Notes under the pieces: generated by a model | Databases searched by the model: none | Seen by the model: only the letters and a program-made list of their open reading frames with translations | Told to the model about the DNA's origin: nothing | In this document: in pieces, positions 55,023 to 64,000 of the stretch | Layout of the letters: each line of letters begins with the position of its first letter | How positions within the stretch are numbered: the first letter of the stretch is position 1 | From: Siphonodentalium dalli | Lineage: Eukaryota; Mollusca; Scaphopoda; Gadilida; Siphonodentaliidae | Assembly (NCBI GenBank): GCA_032622095.1 | Contig: CP136061.1 | Span: 195,162,935-195,226,934 of the forward strand | Direction of reading: 5' to 3' | DNA: 64,000 nucleotides | Program-made: the position numbers and the translations under genes

Positions 55023-55952
55023 GATTACTATACCCCCCCCCCCCCTCATGTCGGGGGATCGTAGCCCCTGTGTTGGGGAAATCCTTATTCCTTCCCTGAT
55101 CAATATTCATTACGGAAATATATATTTTAATAGCTAATTTAATAACAATAGGGTTTAAAATTACCATAGCCCATGGTGTATTGCAAATATAGCATTGAAA
55201 TCAAGTGGGGTACAACCTTGTGAAGGCCATATTTTTCAATACAAATACATGCATGTGAACAGTACTGGCCGAGGAAGGTGGGTGTCAGAAACATACCATG
55301 CACCCTGCTTTGGTGGCCTGTATGACACTATGAAATACGACATATTTGTCACATGTTGCTGCTGTCCGCCAATTTCTGTCATTCTGTCACAGCAGTTAGT
55401 CAATTGCTATCAGCATTGGCTGACAACTACGCATATACCACAGCCATGTAAATATATCTGCCGTGGCAGGGATGCAGAACCCAGGAGACTCAAATGTAAT
55501 TATCTTGATTAACATATCTAATTGGTGACTAATTAATTGAGATACACATTGCCTATGTTGCAACCTTTTTTGACATTTTATAGATGAGATAAGAAGGAGA
55601 TAAGGATCAAGGTGGCAGGGACCAGCTGAGGGGCGCCGGAGTAGGGGGGCAGAGGGGGGCATGTGCCCCCATTCCCTCACTACAGGGGGGAGGGGGCACA
55701 GGAGGGGGGCACACTAGTTCTTTGCCAGGATTACACATATCTGTGTATAAGCTTGTATATGCCACAATCTCACCTCCACCATAGTCATTTGACCCCAGAT
55801 GGTCCATGTGATGGTGTCAATTATCACTTATTGATAAACATCATAGTGAATCTAATGTAAGATATCTGGTATCATCAATTAGACTGACACAATACAAACA
55901 ATGCCATTCAATGTTGTGCTTTGTCCCTCCAGTGCCTCGTGAGTGCACCCAA
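55023..55952. other. Unassigned DNA with C- and G-runs
   Basis: C-run at about 55034-55045, and a G-rich stretch 55618-55712 (AGGGGGGCAGAGGGGGGCAT). Frames on both strands are compositional. Confidence 0.4.
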
Positions 55953-57195
55953 ATTTGCCATATAATTCTGCTGTGGTTAACTCTTTCGTTGCCGAGCTAA
56001 TTTTACACCTAAATTGCCGGAGAATTTATGAGAAAACTGATTTTATTGTGGAAAAGTATGATACAATAATATAGTCTTCTTCTTATGAAATAATGTTTCA
56101 AATATCAAGGATATGTATGTAGGTGATTAGCCAAAGAATTGCAGGTGAATATTTTGCCGAAGAATATTCACGACAATTAAGGGGCATAACTTGTTGTCAC
56201 CCAAGGGAAATAACTCCAAATAAGGATTTTTTTTTGCAATAATCCAATTGAAAAATGGCCCACAACCTGCTATATTCAATATTGGTTTTCTGAGACAGTA
56301 TTCCAACAATGATGATCTGATAAATCTTTCTACTGTCTTTCTCATTTAAAAACTTGTAAGAATAAATTAGGGTCTAGTTCTGATATAGCTGGACCGTATG
56401 TGAGGAGCTACACAATGCAGGAGCCGATTTAGACTTTAGTTGCGACAGTTTACTACTAAAATAGCTAGGTTTTTTAATTGAGGAAAATGGCAATTTTGAC
56501 TGTCAAAAAAAAATAAAAAAATTGTGATATATAATTAAATCTCTAACTACAAGCTTATCATCATTGTGCTATAAATAAAATAACCAAAAATGACACATAT
56601 GCATGTGGTCTAAACTGTCGCTGGGGCCTGTGGGAGTTTATAATCACGCCGTTTGTTTTAGTGAATTACGTTTTTACCTTGACAAATAGGTGATTCATTC
56701 AGCAAAAACGGCAATTTTAACTATTAAAAAAACTAATAAAACAATCTAAAGTACACATAATCTTTATTGTAATGTCAGGTTGTCATACTATCATGTTTAA
56801 ATTAGTCAATGCATTGGTAAAATGCAGATCTTTCATATAAATAATTGTCTAAAAATATTTTTCTGAAATTGTCGGCAATTTGGATTTCCGACTGCGGATC
56901 TTACATTTTGTTTACAAACTTATTTTCATTATTTAAATTTTCAAACGTCTTAAAAAGGATTGAAAATCAGATATATACTGCAGAATTTAATTAGAAACAA
57001 TTAAAACAGTAATTTTATGAAACTTGAAAAAACTTTTTTATTATTGTCATACAGTTGTGATCAAAATAATTACGGTTACAATTATGGCCGATAATATCGG
57101 CCCTGGCAATTTACCGACCTGACATTTGGGCCGATAATATCGGCCCCTGGCAATCAAAGAGTTAAAGGGTCATATACTTCAGGCATTACTCTAGA
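55953..57195. mobile_element. Family P remnant split by a TTAA element (copy 15)
   Basis: Left piece TGCCATATAATTCTGCTGTGG before TTAA 55977-55980; right piece AGGGTCATATACTTCAGGCA and TTACTC after TTAA 57162-57165. Read across the gap they reproduce the P right arm of copy 7 (CTGCTGTGGTTAA then TCGTCATATACTACAGGC). This identifies the host of the inserted element and its TTAA target. Confidence 0.75.
55981..57161. mobile_element. 1,181-bp TTAA element with CTCTTT ends (piggyBac-like, non-autonomous)
   Basis: Flanked by TTAA on both sides, ends CTCTTTCGTTGCCG and, minus strand from the right, CTCTTTGATTGCCA (12/14). Near the right end two copies of the palindrome GGCCGATAATATCGGCC (57086 and 57129 regions) precede CTGGCAAT words. 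The interior is AT-rich with no frame longer than 72 codons, none recognised. It is the largest TTAA element in the window. Confidence 0.85.
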
Positions 57196-58175
57196 ACTAT
57201 AACTTTATATAGCAAATTGATGGCACATGAGGGTGGCCGAGCATAGGGGGAGCGGAGTGCACTAGAAGCTTAGCTTAAGCCTCTGTATATCCTGGGAATC
57301 CTGCAAGTGATGTATGAATGCCCCACCCCATCCCAATTCCCTCTCCCTCCACCTCCTTTCCCCACACATAGTGAAGGGGATGGGGATTTTCCACCCAGGC
57401 ATCCCCGGCTCTGGTTGGGTCACAAGATATTGACCCTATACTGATATGGCATATATATGTTATGTACTCAATATTGACTGGACTCGCCGGTCGTCAAAGG
57501 GAATTAATTCTAGTTTTGCTCAACTTTATCGAGATAAGCTTCTAACTAAGTCGACTGCTCTTACACACATGGCTCATGGGAGAGAACTCTTCCATGTTGA
57601 TCTCCAAAGCAGCTGGTATACCAATCAAGCAAAGTAACTCTAGATCTGATTAGATTTATGCATTGGGTTATTTAATGTAGAGTTATTTCTCTTAGTCCCA
57701 GTATTGTTTCTTTGCTTGGAGGAATAAGAGACCAAAAACAAAGGGAAAATCTTTTTTGATTCCTGATCTGGAATCAATTCTGTGTTTTAAGCTTTATAAA
57801 AACACAGTGCAGAAGCTTTTTGTAATTTATGATTCACACATGTTTATATATCACTACATGTGAAATATATAGCATACTATAATTAATAGCTTTGGGTCAG
57901 GCTATAACTATAATATTTTATTTCCTTGCATTAGATCATAAAACCTAAAACCAAGTATATTTAATCTTGTTTACTGCCAGCTTGACACTTAATGTAAATA
58001 CAATTTCTACTAAAGTATACTTTTGCACCCCATGCCATATCTGTATTATGTGATATTAATTTCGGTTAGCTGACTTTATAAAGACACAAGTCTCCTTTGG
58101 TGTATCGTGTGATATAAATGGTGTTTTTATACATGTACAATAAAAAGAGAGAATATCAAAACATCCTCTGTTAAG
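57196..58175. other. Unassigned DNA
   Basis: Contains an open frame 57446-57637 (…RDKLLTKSTALTHMAHGREL…) that ends near a weak donor-like AAAGTAACT, without a convincing acceptor. It is not recognised and I do not call it an exon. Confidence 0.35.
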
Positions 58176-58577
58176 CAAGCCTTGAAATAGTGTGTCTGTC
58201 ATTTGCAGGCCAGAGATCACCAAATTCACCCTCTGGGGACCTCCTCATTCTTCTTTGGCCTCATCTTCCGGGAAGTATCTGTAGTCTCAAATTAACTTTC
58301 TTTTACTTACTTTTTCCCTTCTGTCTGCTCTGTTCAGTTTCTATATCCCCTAATTTGCAGAAGATAAAATGCATAATCAAGGTGACTAAATTTCAACTGG
58401 GGAACTTCAATATGATCCTAGGTCTCCCATATCAGTTGAGGCCTACATGTATAAAGCAGAATGAGGTCCCCAGAGGGCAATTTTGGTGATGCTAGCCCAT
58501 TATGTGGGCTAGCATCACTAAATATACCCTCTGGGGCCCTCATTCTCCAAATAACAGACACATTATTTCAAAACTTG
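58176..58577. mobile_element. Family D element, copy 9
   Basis: CAAGCCTTGAAATAGTGTGT start, CACATTATTTCAAAACTTG end. The first left inner arm is deleted (GCAGGCCAGAGATCACC). Core as in copy 5. Confidence 0.8.
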
Positions 58578-58715
58578 GAGTGAACATTTTCAATTGTTTT
58601 ACTGCTGAAATCATATTTGTGTGATTTATAATCCACTTTACAATTCATAATGACACAAGCACCTCTCTAACGTTCAGATTTTGCTGTGCTGTCATTTCAC
58701 TGGAAAAGCCACGTA

Positions 58716-58882
58716 CAGTAATGCCCTAATTAATCGACTCCTTTAACCACAGCAGAATTATGGGTAACTTTTCAGGATTTAGTCGGAAATATGGCTTGTT
58801 GCCATTCATCGGAAAGCTCTCCCCTGAAAAGTTACACATAATTCTGCTGTGGTTAAAGGAGTCGATTAATTAGGGCATTACT
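58716..58882. mobile_element. Family P MITE, copy 11 (part of right arm deleted)
   Basis: CAGTAATGCCCTAATTAATC start, GGGCATTAC end. The left arm is complete; after GGAAAGCTCTCC it jumps to CCTGAAAAGTTACACATAAT. Confidence 0.85.
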
Positions 58883-59047
58883 ACTAGAATCAGCTGCTAG
58901 AATGCATGGTCGAAAGCTTGTGTCATTAAATTCAAAAAATTCTCAAGGTGTACATGTATCGCTCATATTCTTCAGACATTTTGATTTAAAACGCTGGCAA
59001 AAATTTATGTGCTTTTAACATCGCCAACCAATTGATTACATAATATT

Positions 59048-59805
59048 GATGACATCATTTGGGTAGACACAATTAACTCCGATTTCCGCATTTTAAGTTT
59101 GTCAACTCATATGATGTCATATGAGGTTTAGCTATATGGAGATAGCCAGACAACTGGTGGGGGTATTATTTATGTATTTTTCGGCTTATTTATTACACGA
59201 TACATGTAGTTATGAGACTTGGGTCATTGTGTTCATATTAGGGGATGCTTTCCGGTAGGGTTTTGTTGTTGTATTTTGTTGTATTGCCATTAAGCCCATT
59301 CTCTCAGACCTTCAGATTTGTGTAATTTGAGTACATCAAATCAAACCATATTATCGAAATTTAGACCACAAACTTAATTTATTTATTTATTTATTTATTG
59401 TGTTCATTTTCTGAGAATGACTGTTTCCAAGATAATGTCATTGATATCAATATGAATTTCGACATTTCAGTTTTCTCAGTAGCACAGGTATATATAATAC
59501 ATATAATAATAATAATGTATAGCATTTGTAAAGCGCCTTTCCCATGAGGCCCAAAGCGCTCAAAGTTTTTACAATTATTACCCTGATGAGCCTGAACATT
59601 CAGTAACCATCTACTGCTCCCCGGGGACAGGGGGAGGTACAGCCGGGAGTATGCGAGGATACCATATGGCTAGCATACTGACAAGATCTTTCACTGCTCA
59701 TTATCAGGAGAGGTGATGACATAATTTGGGTAGACACAATTAACTCCGATTTCCGCATTTTAAGTTTGTCAACTCATATGATGTCATATGAGGTTTAGCT
59801 ATATG
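59048..59805. repeat. 92-bp direct repeats flanking a SINE-like unit
   Basis: 59048-59139 and 59714-59805 are almost identical (GATGACATCATTTGGGTAGA, CTCCGATTTCCGCATTTTAA, GATGTCATATGAGGTTTAGC). The identity resumes at ATGAGACTTGGG (59211 and 59809) after 69 extra bases in the first copy. A later echo (TTCATTTTTATGGCAAGCCC) is at 59822 and 60354. This indicates local duplication. Confidence 0.85.
59502..59713. repeat. SINE-like dispersed repeat with AAT microsatellite head
   Basis: (ATA)n-type run, then GCATTTGTAAAGCGCCTTTC and CCAAAGCGCTCAAAG, then CCGGGGACAGGGGGAGGTAC. The AAT run followed by AAAGCGCC and its inverse is a structure I recall as common in marine-invertebrate genomes. No A/B box was confirmed. 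Confidence 0.55.
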
Positions 59806-60034
59806 ATATGAGACTTGGGTTCATTCATTTTTATGGCAAGCCCCAAGGAGAGGTGAGAGGTTAGTCTACAGGGAAGATCACCATCAACGAATAATCCATT
59901 GCTAGAAATGGTCGAGGAGTTTCGGATTGTTATTATATATCCTCCTTCAGGAACTGTGGGTGTGAGAAAAGTAGCTTGCTACTCCGTTTATATAGCCCAT
60001 GTGATTGGTTGAAACCTTTAAGTTTAACCTTTAG

Positions 60035-60304
60035 CCTTTTAGATGTGGTTCAGTGTTATGGTTCAATCATGTGTGGGTTTCATTTCTGGTTCACAGTTGT
60101 GGTTCACTCATGTTCACTCCTATTTGATAGAGATGTTTTGGATGTGTAGTGTTGGTGGTTCACATATGTGGTTCACTGGTGTAGTTCACTAAATTGTTAT
60201 GGTTCACCATGTTGCTTAGGATCTCCAAATTGGTAGCCATATTTGAGGTTCATTCTCTGTCTTGTTCATTAGGTGGTTCACATTTGTGGTTCACTATGAC
60301 GTCA
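60035..60304. repeat. Quasi-periodic GGTTCA cluster ending in a CRE palindrome
   Basis: About ten GGTTCA words, several as TGGTTCACnnnnGTGGTTCAC, plus AGTTCACT and GTTCACTC variants, within 270 bases. The last is followed by TGACGTCA at 60297-60304. It may be a decayed minisatellite. Confidence 0.55.
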
Positions 60305-60539
60305 CACGTTGTTATGGTTATTTCTGGTGATGGGGGACATTATTCATAGTGATTCATTTTTATGGCAAGCCCCAAAGGGCTAACCACCAATACACCACCA
60401 GGGAAGCCCCCACCCGGACATAATTCAGACTAAACATTTGAACTTACTTCATTGATTAATGATGTTTGTTGAAAAAAATCACTAACAGTTTTGTTTCATG
60501 ATTTCAACACTCGAAATGTTGTTATTGGAGAACTAACTA

Positions 60540-60850
60540 TCAATAATGAATATAAGAACAAAGTTTATCTATTTCTCCATGTTCTTCTACGATACTGGGA
60601 GTGGCTAAAATGTGTTCCTTTAAAAAGCAATCTATCTATATAAAGCCAAGTGTCTGTGTGCGTGTCTGTATGTAACTCTATCATGCTCTTGGCACATTTG
60701 TAACTTTTCACTCCAGCTTCTGATTTAGCCCAAATTAGGAACATATGTAGAGACACATCTTAGAATAAAAAGCGCAAAATTTCAGGCTGATCGGTTCAAG
60801 ATGGTCTGAGATATTAAGGGCCCCGATGGCGAAATATCGTACAAATAAGA
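60540..60850. repeat. Unclassified repeat with an ATATAAAGCCAAGTGTCTGT segment
   Basis: Contains ATAAGAACAAAGTTTATC and TATTTCTCC shared with about 20527-20555, then a TCTATCTATATAAAG start and a GTGTCTGTGTGCGTGTCTGT tract. The remainder (GGCTGATCGGTTCAAGATGG) reads like a transposon body, but only this copy is present. Confidence 0.4.
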
Positions 60851-61010
60851 ATTTATTTAGCTTACATATCCACGGGTGCCACTGAGAGCACTACCTGCAA
60901 GATAACTCTATGTCATGATAGATGTAAGATAGAGTTATGGTGCCTGCGCAAGTAAACCTATGAAATGATAAAGACCTGGCAATTTGATGGGCAATCTGCT
61001 GGTATACCTG

Positions 61011-61225
61011 CAGTAATGCCCTAATTAATCGACTCCTTTAACCACAGCAGAATTATGGGTAACGTTTCAGGATTTAGTCGGAAATATGGCTTGTTGCCAT
61101 TCATCGGAAAGCTCTCCCCGAGAGCTTTCCGATGAATGGCAACAAGCCATATTTCCAACTAAATCCTGAAAAGTTACCCATAATTCTGCTGTGGTTAAAG
61201 GAGTCGATTAATTAGGGCACTACTG
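61011..61225. mobile_element. Family P foldback MITE, copy 12 (full length)
   Basis: CAGTAATGCCCTAATTAATC to GGGCACTACTG; right TA at 61226-61227. Arms of about 105 bp meet at AAAGCTCTCCCCGAGAGCTTT. Very few arm differences. Confidence 0.9.
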
Positions 61226-61327
61226 TACATTGTATAATTTGAACAAGGTCACTCAGAGGCAACATCATGCCTGTGAATGGATGCTTTCCCCGCTCAAATA
61301 CTATCAGCTGATAAATTTGTTTGAAAC

Positions 61328-61722
61328 AATCCTGCAAATAGTGTGCCTGTCATTTGCAGAATGAGGTCCATAGAGGGTGAATTTAGTGACTCTATTCCAC
61401 ACGACGGGCTATTGTCGCCAAATTCACCCTCTGGGAACCTCATTCTGCTATGGGAGACCAAAGATCAGATTGAAGTTCCCCAGTTGAAGTTGATGATGTT
61501 CACCCATTAGTCATCTTAATATTATGCATTTGATCTTCTGCAAATTAGTGGATATATAAACCGAACAGAAGGGAGAAAGCAACTAAAAACTATGTTAATT
61601 TGAGACTATATACATACTTCCTAGAAGATGAGGCCTAAGCAGACACAGCGGGGCTAGCATCACCAAATTCACCCTCTTGGAACCTCATTCTGCAAATGAT
61701 GACACACTATTTGCAGGCTTGG
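61328..61722. mobile_element. Family D element, copy 10
   Basis: AATCCTGCAAATAGTGTGCC start, ACACACTATTTGCAGGCTTG end; outer ends use TTTGCAG instead of TTTCAAG, as in copy 1. Core in the copy 1 orientation. One inner arm is lost (AAGCAGACACAGCGGGGC). Confidence 0.8.
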
Positions 61723-62264
61723 TTTGATAGCAGTGTAGCAAATCTGAGGTAAGAGAGTTTGGAGTTTGGGGTGATACCCGGGAAGATTTGAAAGGGCCAT
61801 GGGCCCTCTCCTACAACCCACTGTTGATTGCCTTAATTCCGCTGAAGAGCTTGCAAATCTGAGGTAATATATCTTAAATTAGTTTAAATATGACAGCCCA
61901 TGGCATTCATGCTCAATTTGTATCTCACATTCCAAAATGACAGGTTTTTGAAAAACTGTTAATGGGCAGTTTCATACATGGAAGGAATATCATTTGTTGA
62001 GGATTAACTGTATCAAGTGCGGGTCATCTTTCTATCCATAGTGATTGCTTTTAAATTGAATAAATTTTCCACCTGATTAATTGAATATTTTGAGAGTGGC
62101 ACCTGTGGGATATTGGGATGTGTTGAAATTGTGAGGAAGTGATGAACTCAATTAAAGGGTTCGAGTGACACCGAACAAACAAGGACCTGATCCAATTATG
62201 TGACCATCTGATCCTCCCATACTGGTCCTATTTTAATAGGAACTCTTCACAGATAACTGACCTA
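61723..62264. other. Unassigned DNA
   Basis: AAATCTGAGGTAA occurs at 61740 and 61856, a short direct repeat. No gene is supported. Confidence 0.4.
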
Positions 62265-62453
62265 CAGTAATGCCCGAAGTATATGACCCTTTAACCACAG
62301 CAGAATTATGGGAATTTTTTCAGGATTTAGTCAGAAATATGGCTTGTTGCCATTCATCAGAAAGCTCTCACCGAGCCATATTTCCAACTAAATCCTGAAA
62401 AATTTCCCATAATTCTGCTGTGGTTTAGGGGTCGAATATTTAGCACATGACTG
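62265..62453. mobile_element. Family P MITE, copy 13 (divergent subfamily)
   Basis: CAGTAATGCCCGAAGTATAT start, TAGCACATGACTG end, TA flanks. Shares GGGAATTTTTTCAGG with copy 7 instead of GGGTAACTTTTCAGG, so copies 7 and 13 form a subgroup. The tip is partly deleted. Confidence 0.82.
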
Positions 62454-62455
62454 TA

Positions 62456-63103
62456 TTTGCCTGTTTGGGGGCCACTACTTGGTTGTCTAATATTAGAATA
62501 CAATATTTAACTTTCTGGATTGGGGTTAGGCTTGGGACCCATTAAGTTGCACTTGACACATTTCTGGTCTTAACCTTTTCACATCATGATGTCATGTGCT
62601 TCATACGAAAGACAGAATACACCTTTAATAATTGGATTACGTTTGTTTGAGTTATCACGCTTAAATCATGACACGGACAGTGGATGAACAGACAGATGGA
62701 TGCCTACCATCATTCATCAAACCATATCAATCGAGTTTGTAACATTGTTACACAACTTGACCAAGAATATATAGCTATGTCCAGTTTTATTGGGTGAATT
62801 AACAAATAAATATTTCTTAGTGAGTGAGTGATTTTGCTTTGCATCGCTTACAATTCTGGAATTTTCTCTGGTAATTATATACGTAATTCAATATTTATTG
62901 CGATATCGGCTCAAAAAAGTTGCAAAAAAGGATGAAATACAAGCTGGTACCACCTTGAATGTGAAGTAGATTATTGAGGAACAAATATTAACAAAGTTCC
63001 CTGTCAGAAAGGGTCAGAACACCAAAAAGTTCCCAGGTTTTGTAATGGTTGAATATGATCTCTATGGGCATATAGCTAGAGTAGAGATTGATGGCATAAT
63101 GTA
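62456..63103. other. Unassigned DNA
   Basis: Nothing recognised beyond AT-rich sequence. Confidence 0.4.
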
Positions 63104-63318
63104 CAGTAATGCTCTAAATAATCGACTCCTTAACCACAGCAGAATTATGGGTTACTTTTCAGGATTTAGTCGGAAATATAAGGCTTGTTGCCATTCATTG
63201 GAAAGCTGTCACTGAGAGCTTTCCGATGAATGGCAACAAGCCATATTTCTAACTAAATTCTGAAAAGTTACCCATAATTCTGCTGTGGTTAAGGAGTCGA
63301 TTATTTAGGGCATTACTG
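63104..63318. mobile_element. Family P foldback MITE, copy 14 (full length)
   Basis: CAGTAATGCTCTAAATAATC to GGGCATTACTG with TA at 63102-63103 and 63319-63320. Arms meet at GGAAAGCTGTCACTGAGAGC. Confidence 0.9.
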
Positions 63319-63320
63319 TA

Positions 63321-63920
63321 CCCCCTTGCCCTGAGAAGCTTCTGGTCCAGATGTACAGTAGCTGTGCCTATAGTCTTTCCTCTAATGTCATGACTCACTT
63401 TCAGCTACATGTATCTATATATATGTTCACATGTAACGAGGGTCTCGTGTCATTAGCTCTTGATCTGTGTGTGGTCCATGAGGTTCACCCTCGGACAAAG
63501 GTATATTCTATATCTGTTTTTGATATCCGACTCCTCATCCAATACTTATTATATTATAGAAACAATTTATTTCTGCATACATCAGTAGCCCTTTTGTGTT
63601 CATGTCCAGTTAGTTATCATTTTCACTCAGTAGGTGTCATCTCAAAAGTACACAAGTAAAGTACTTGGCACGTCAAGCTCTCGGGTTAGGCATTTTCTGA
63701 AGATTTGATAATGATTGATGACCTGAAATGACAAATTTAATACATTTCAAACTGTGTTGAATATTTTCGCAATAATACCTCTATTTGTAAAGGAGAAAAT
63801 ATATTTTCATAAAAGGACTTGAGAAGTTACATTTCATAATGGAGATCTATCGTTTTGCAGTAATTTATAAACCATGCACTTTTGTGAAGCACATATGCAA
63901 TGCATGTGTATAAATTGTTA
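63321..63920. other. Unassigned DNA
   Basis: Holds a 102-codon open frame (63351-63659, plus) without recognisable domain or splice pair; I do not call it a gene. Confidence 0.4.
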
Positions 63921-63924
63921 TTAA

Positions 63925-64000
63925 CCCTTTACCCAACAGAACGGCCCTGTGCCAATGCATTCTCTTATATATGCGAGTCGACCATAGGTCGCCTCGCATA
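63925..64000. mobile_element. Family A nested-palindrome MITE, copy 4 (cut by window end, inverted)
   Basis: TTAA at 63921-63924, then CCCTTTACCCAACAGAACGG and the first palindrome up to CGCCTCGCATA. Same orientation as copy 3. The rest lies beyond the window. Confidence 0.85.

Noticed and set aside
57446-57637. ORF with exon-like codon use (LTHMAHGRELFHVDLQ)
   Set aside because: No convincing acceptor or consensus donor and no family recognised; insufficient to call an exon.
63351-63659. 102-codon plus-strand frame near the window end
   Set aside because: AT-rich composition, no domain, no splice signals in phase; likely chance.

Overview
This is animal nuclear DNA. It is AT-rich and intron-dominated, with one clearly recognisable conserved eukaryotic gene and a very high density of non-autonomous transposons. 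There is no operon structure and I saw no long intact reading frames, tRNA or rRNA genes. The dispersed repeat types (about 164-bp tandem modules opening with an AGCTCAAC hairpin, modules rich in GTCCGTC, frequent ACATGTACATGT words) remind me of mollusc, especially bivalve, genomes. That attribution is from memory and the species is not determined.

Genes. (1) LSM3, plus strand: two coding exons (3486-3581 and 10656-10739) match the C-terminal 59 residues of the U6 snRNA/mRNA-decay protein LSm3. They are separated by an intron of about 7.1 kb that is packed with transposons. The N-terminal exons must lie before position 1. (2) A plausible 5' end of another plus-strand gene: a GC- and CpG-rich promoter-like zone (26.3-27.1 kb, with a perfect CRE and an ETS site), then a coding first exon at 27097-27296 that encodes a leucine-zipper-like coiled coil and ends in a consensus splice donor. 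A phase-compatible candidate second exon lies at 41423-41515. If this is right, 27-64 kb is mostly introns of this gene. (3) A BED zinc-finger exon (11866-12016) lies inside a 1,083-bp hAT-type element.

Repeat layout. 0.36-6.8, 13.8-18.05 and 22.3-25.1 kb: arrays of 155/164-bp modules (family E). 3.7-5.8, 12.7-13.6, 27.4, 38.8 and 50.3 kb: a second modular family (F). 11.2-12.7 and 18.05-19.5 kb: a tandem repeat (G). From about 27 kb on, the window is dominated by short palindromic elements. These include a TA-flanked mariner-like foldback (family P, 15 copies), several TTAA-flanked piggyBac-like families (A, B, C, X and two singletons) and an inverted-repeat family (D, ten main copies). Three hAT-type elements have 8-bp target duplications (one with a single mismatch). 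A LINE C-terminal fragment sits at 20.1-20.3 kb.

Nested insertions give a relative chronology. The BED element split G; D split a C copy; X plus A split another C copy; a 1.18-kb TTAA element split a P copy. In two places element A sits at exactly the same terminal TTAA of element X, which suggests a composite unit. No microbial-type system such as CRISPR or phage is present.
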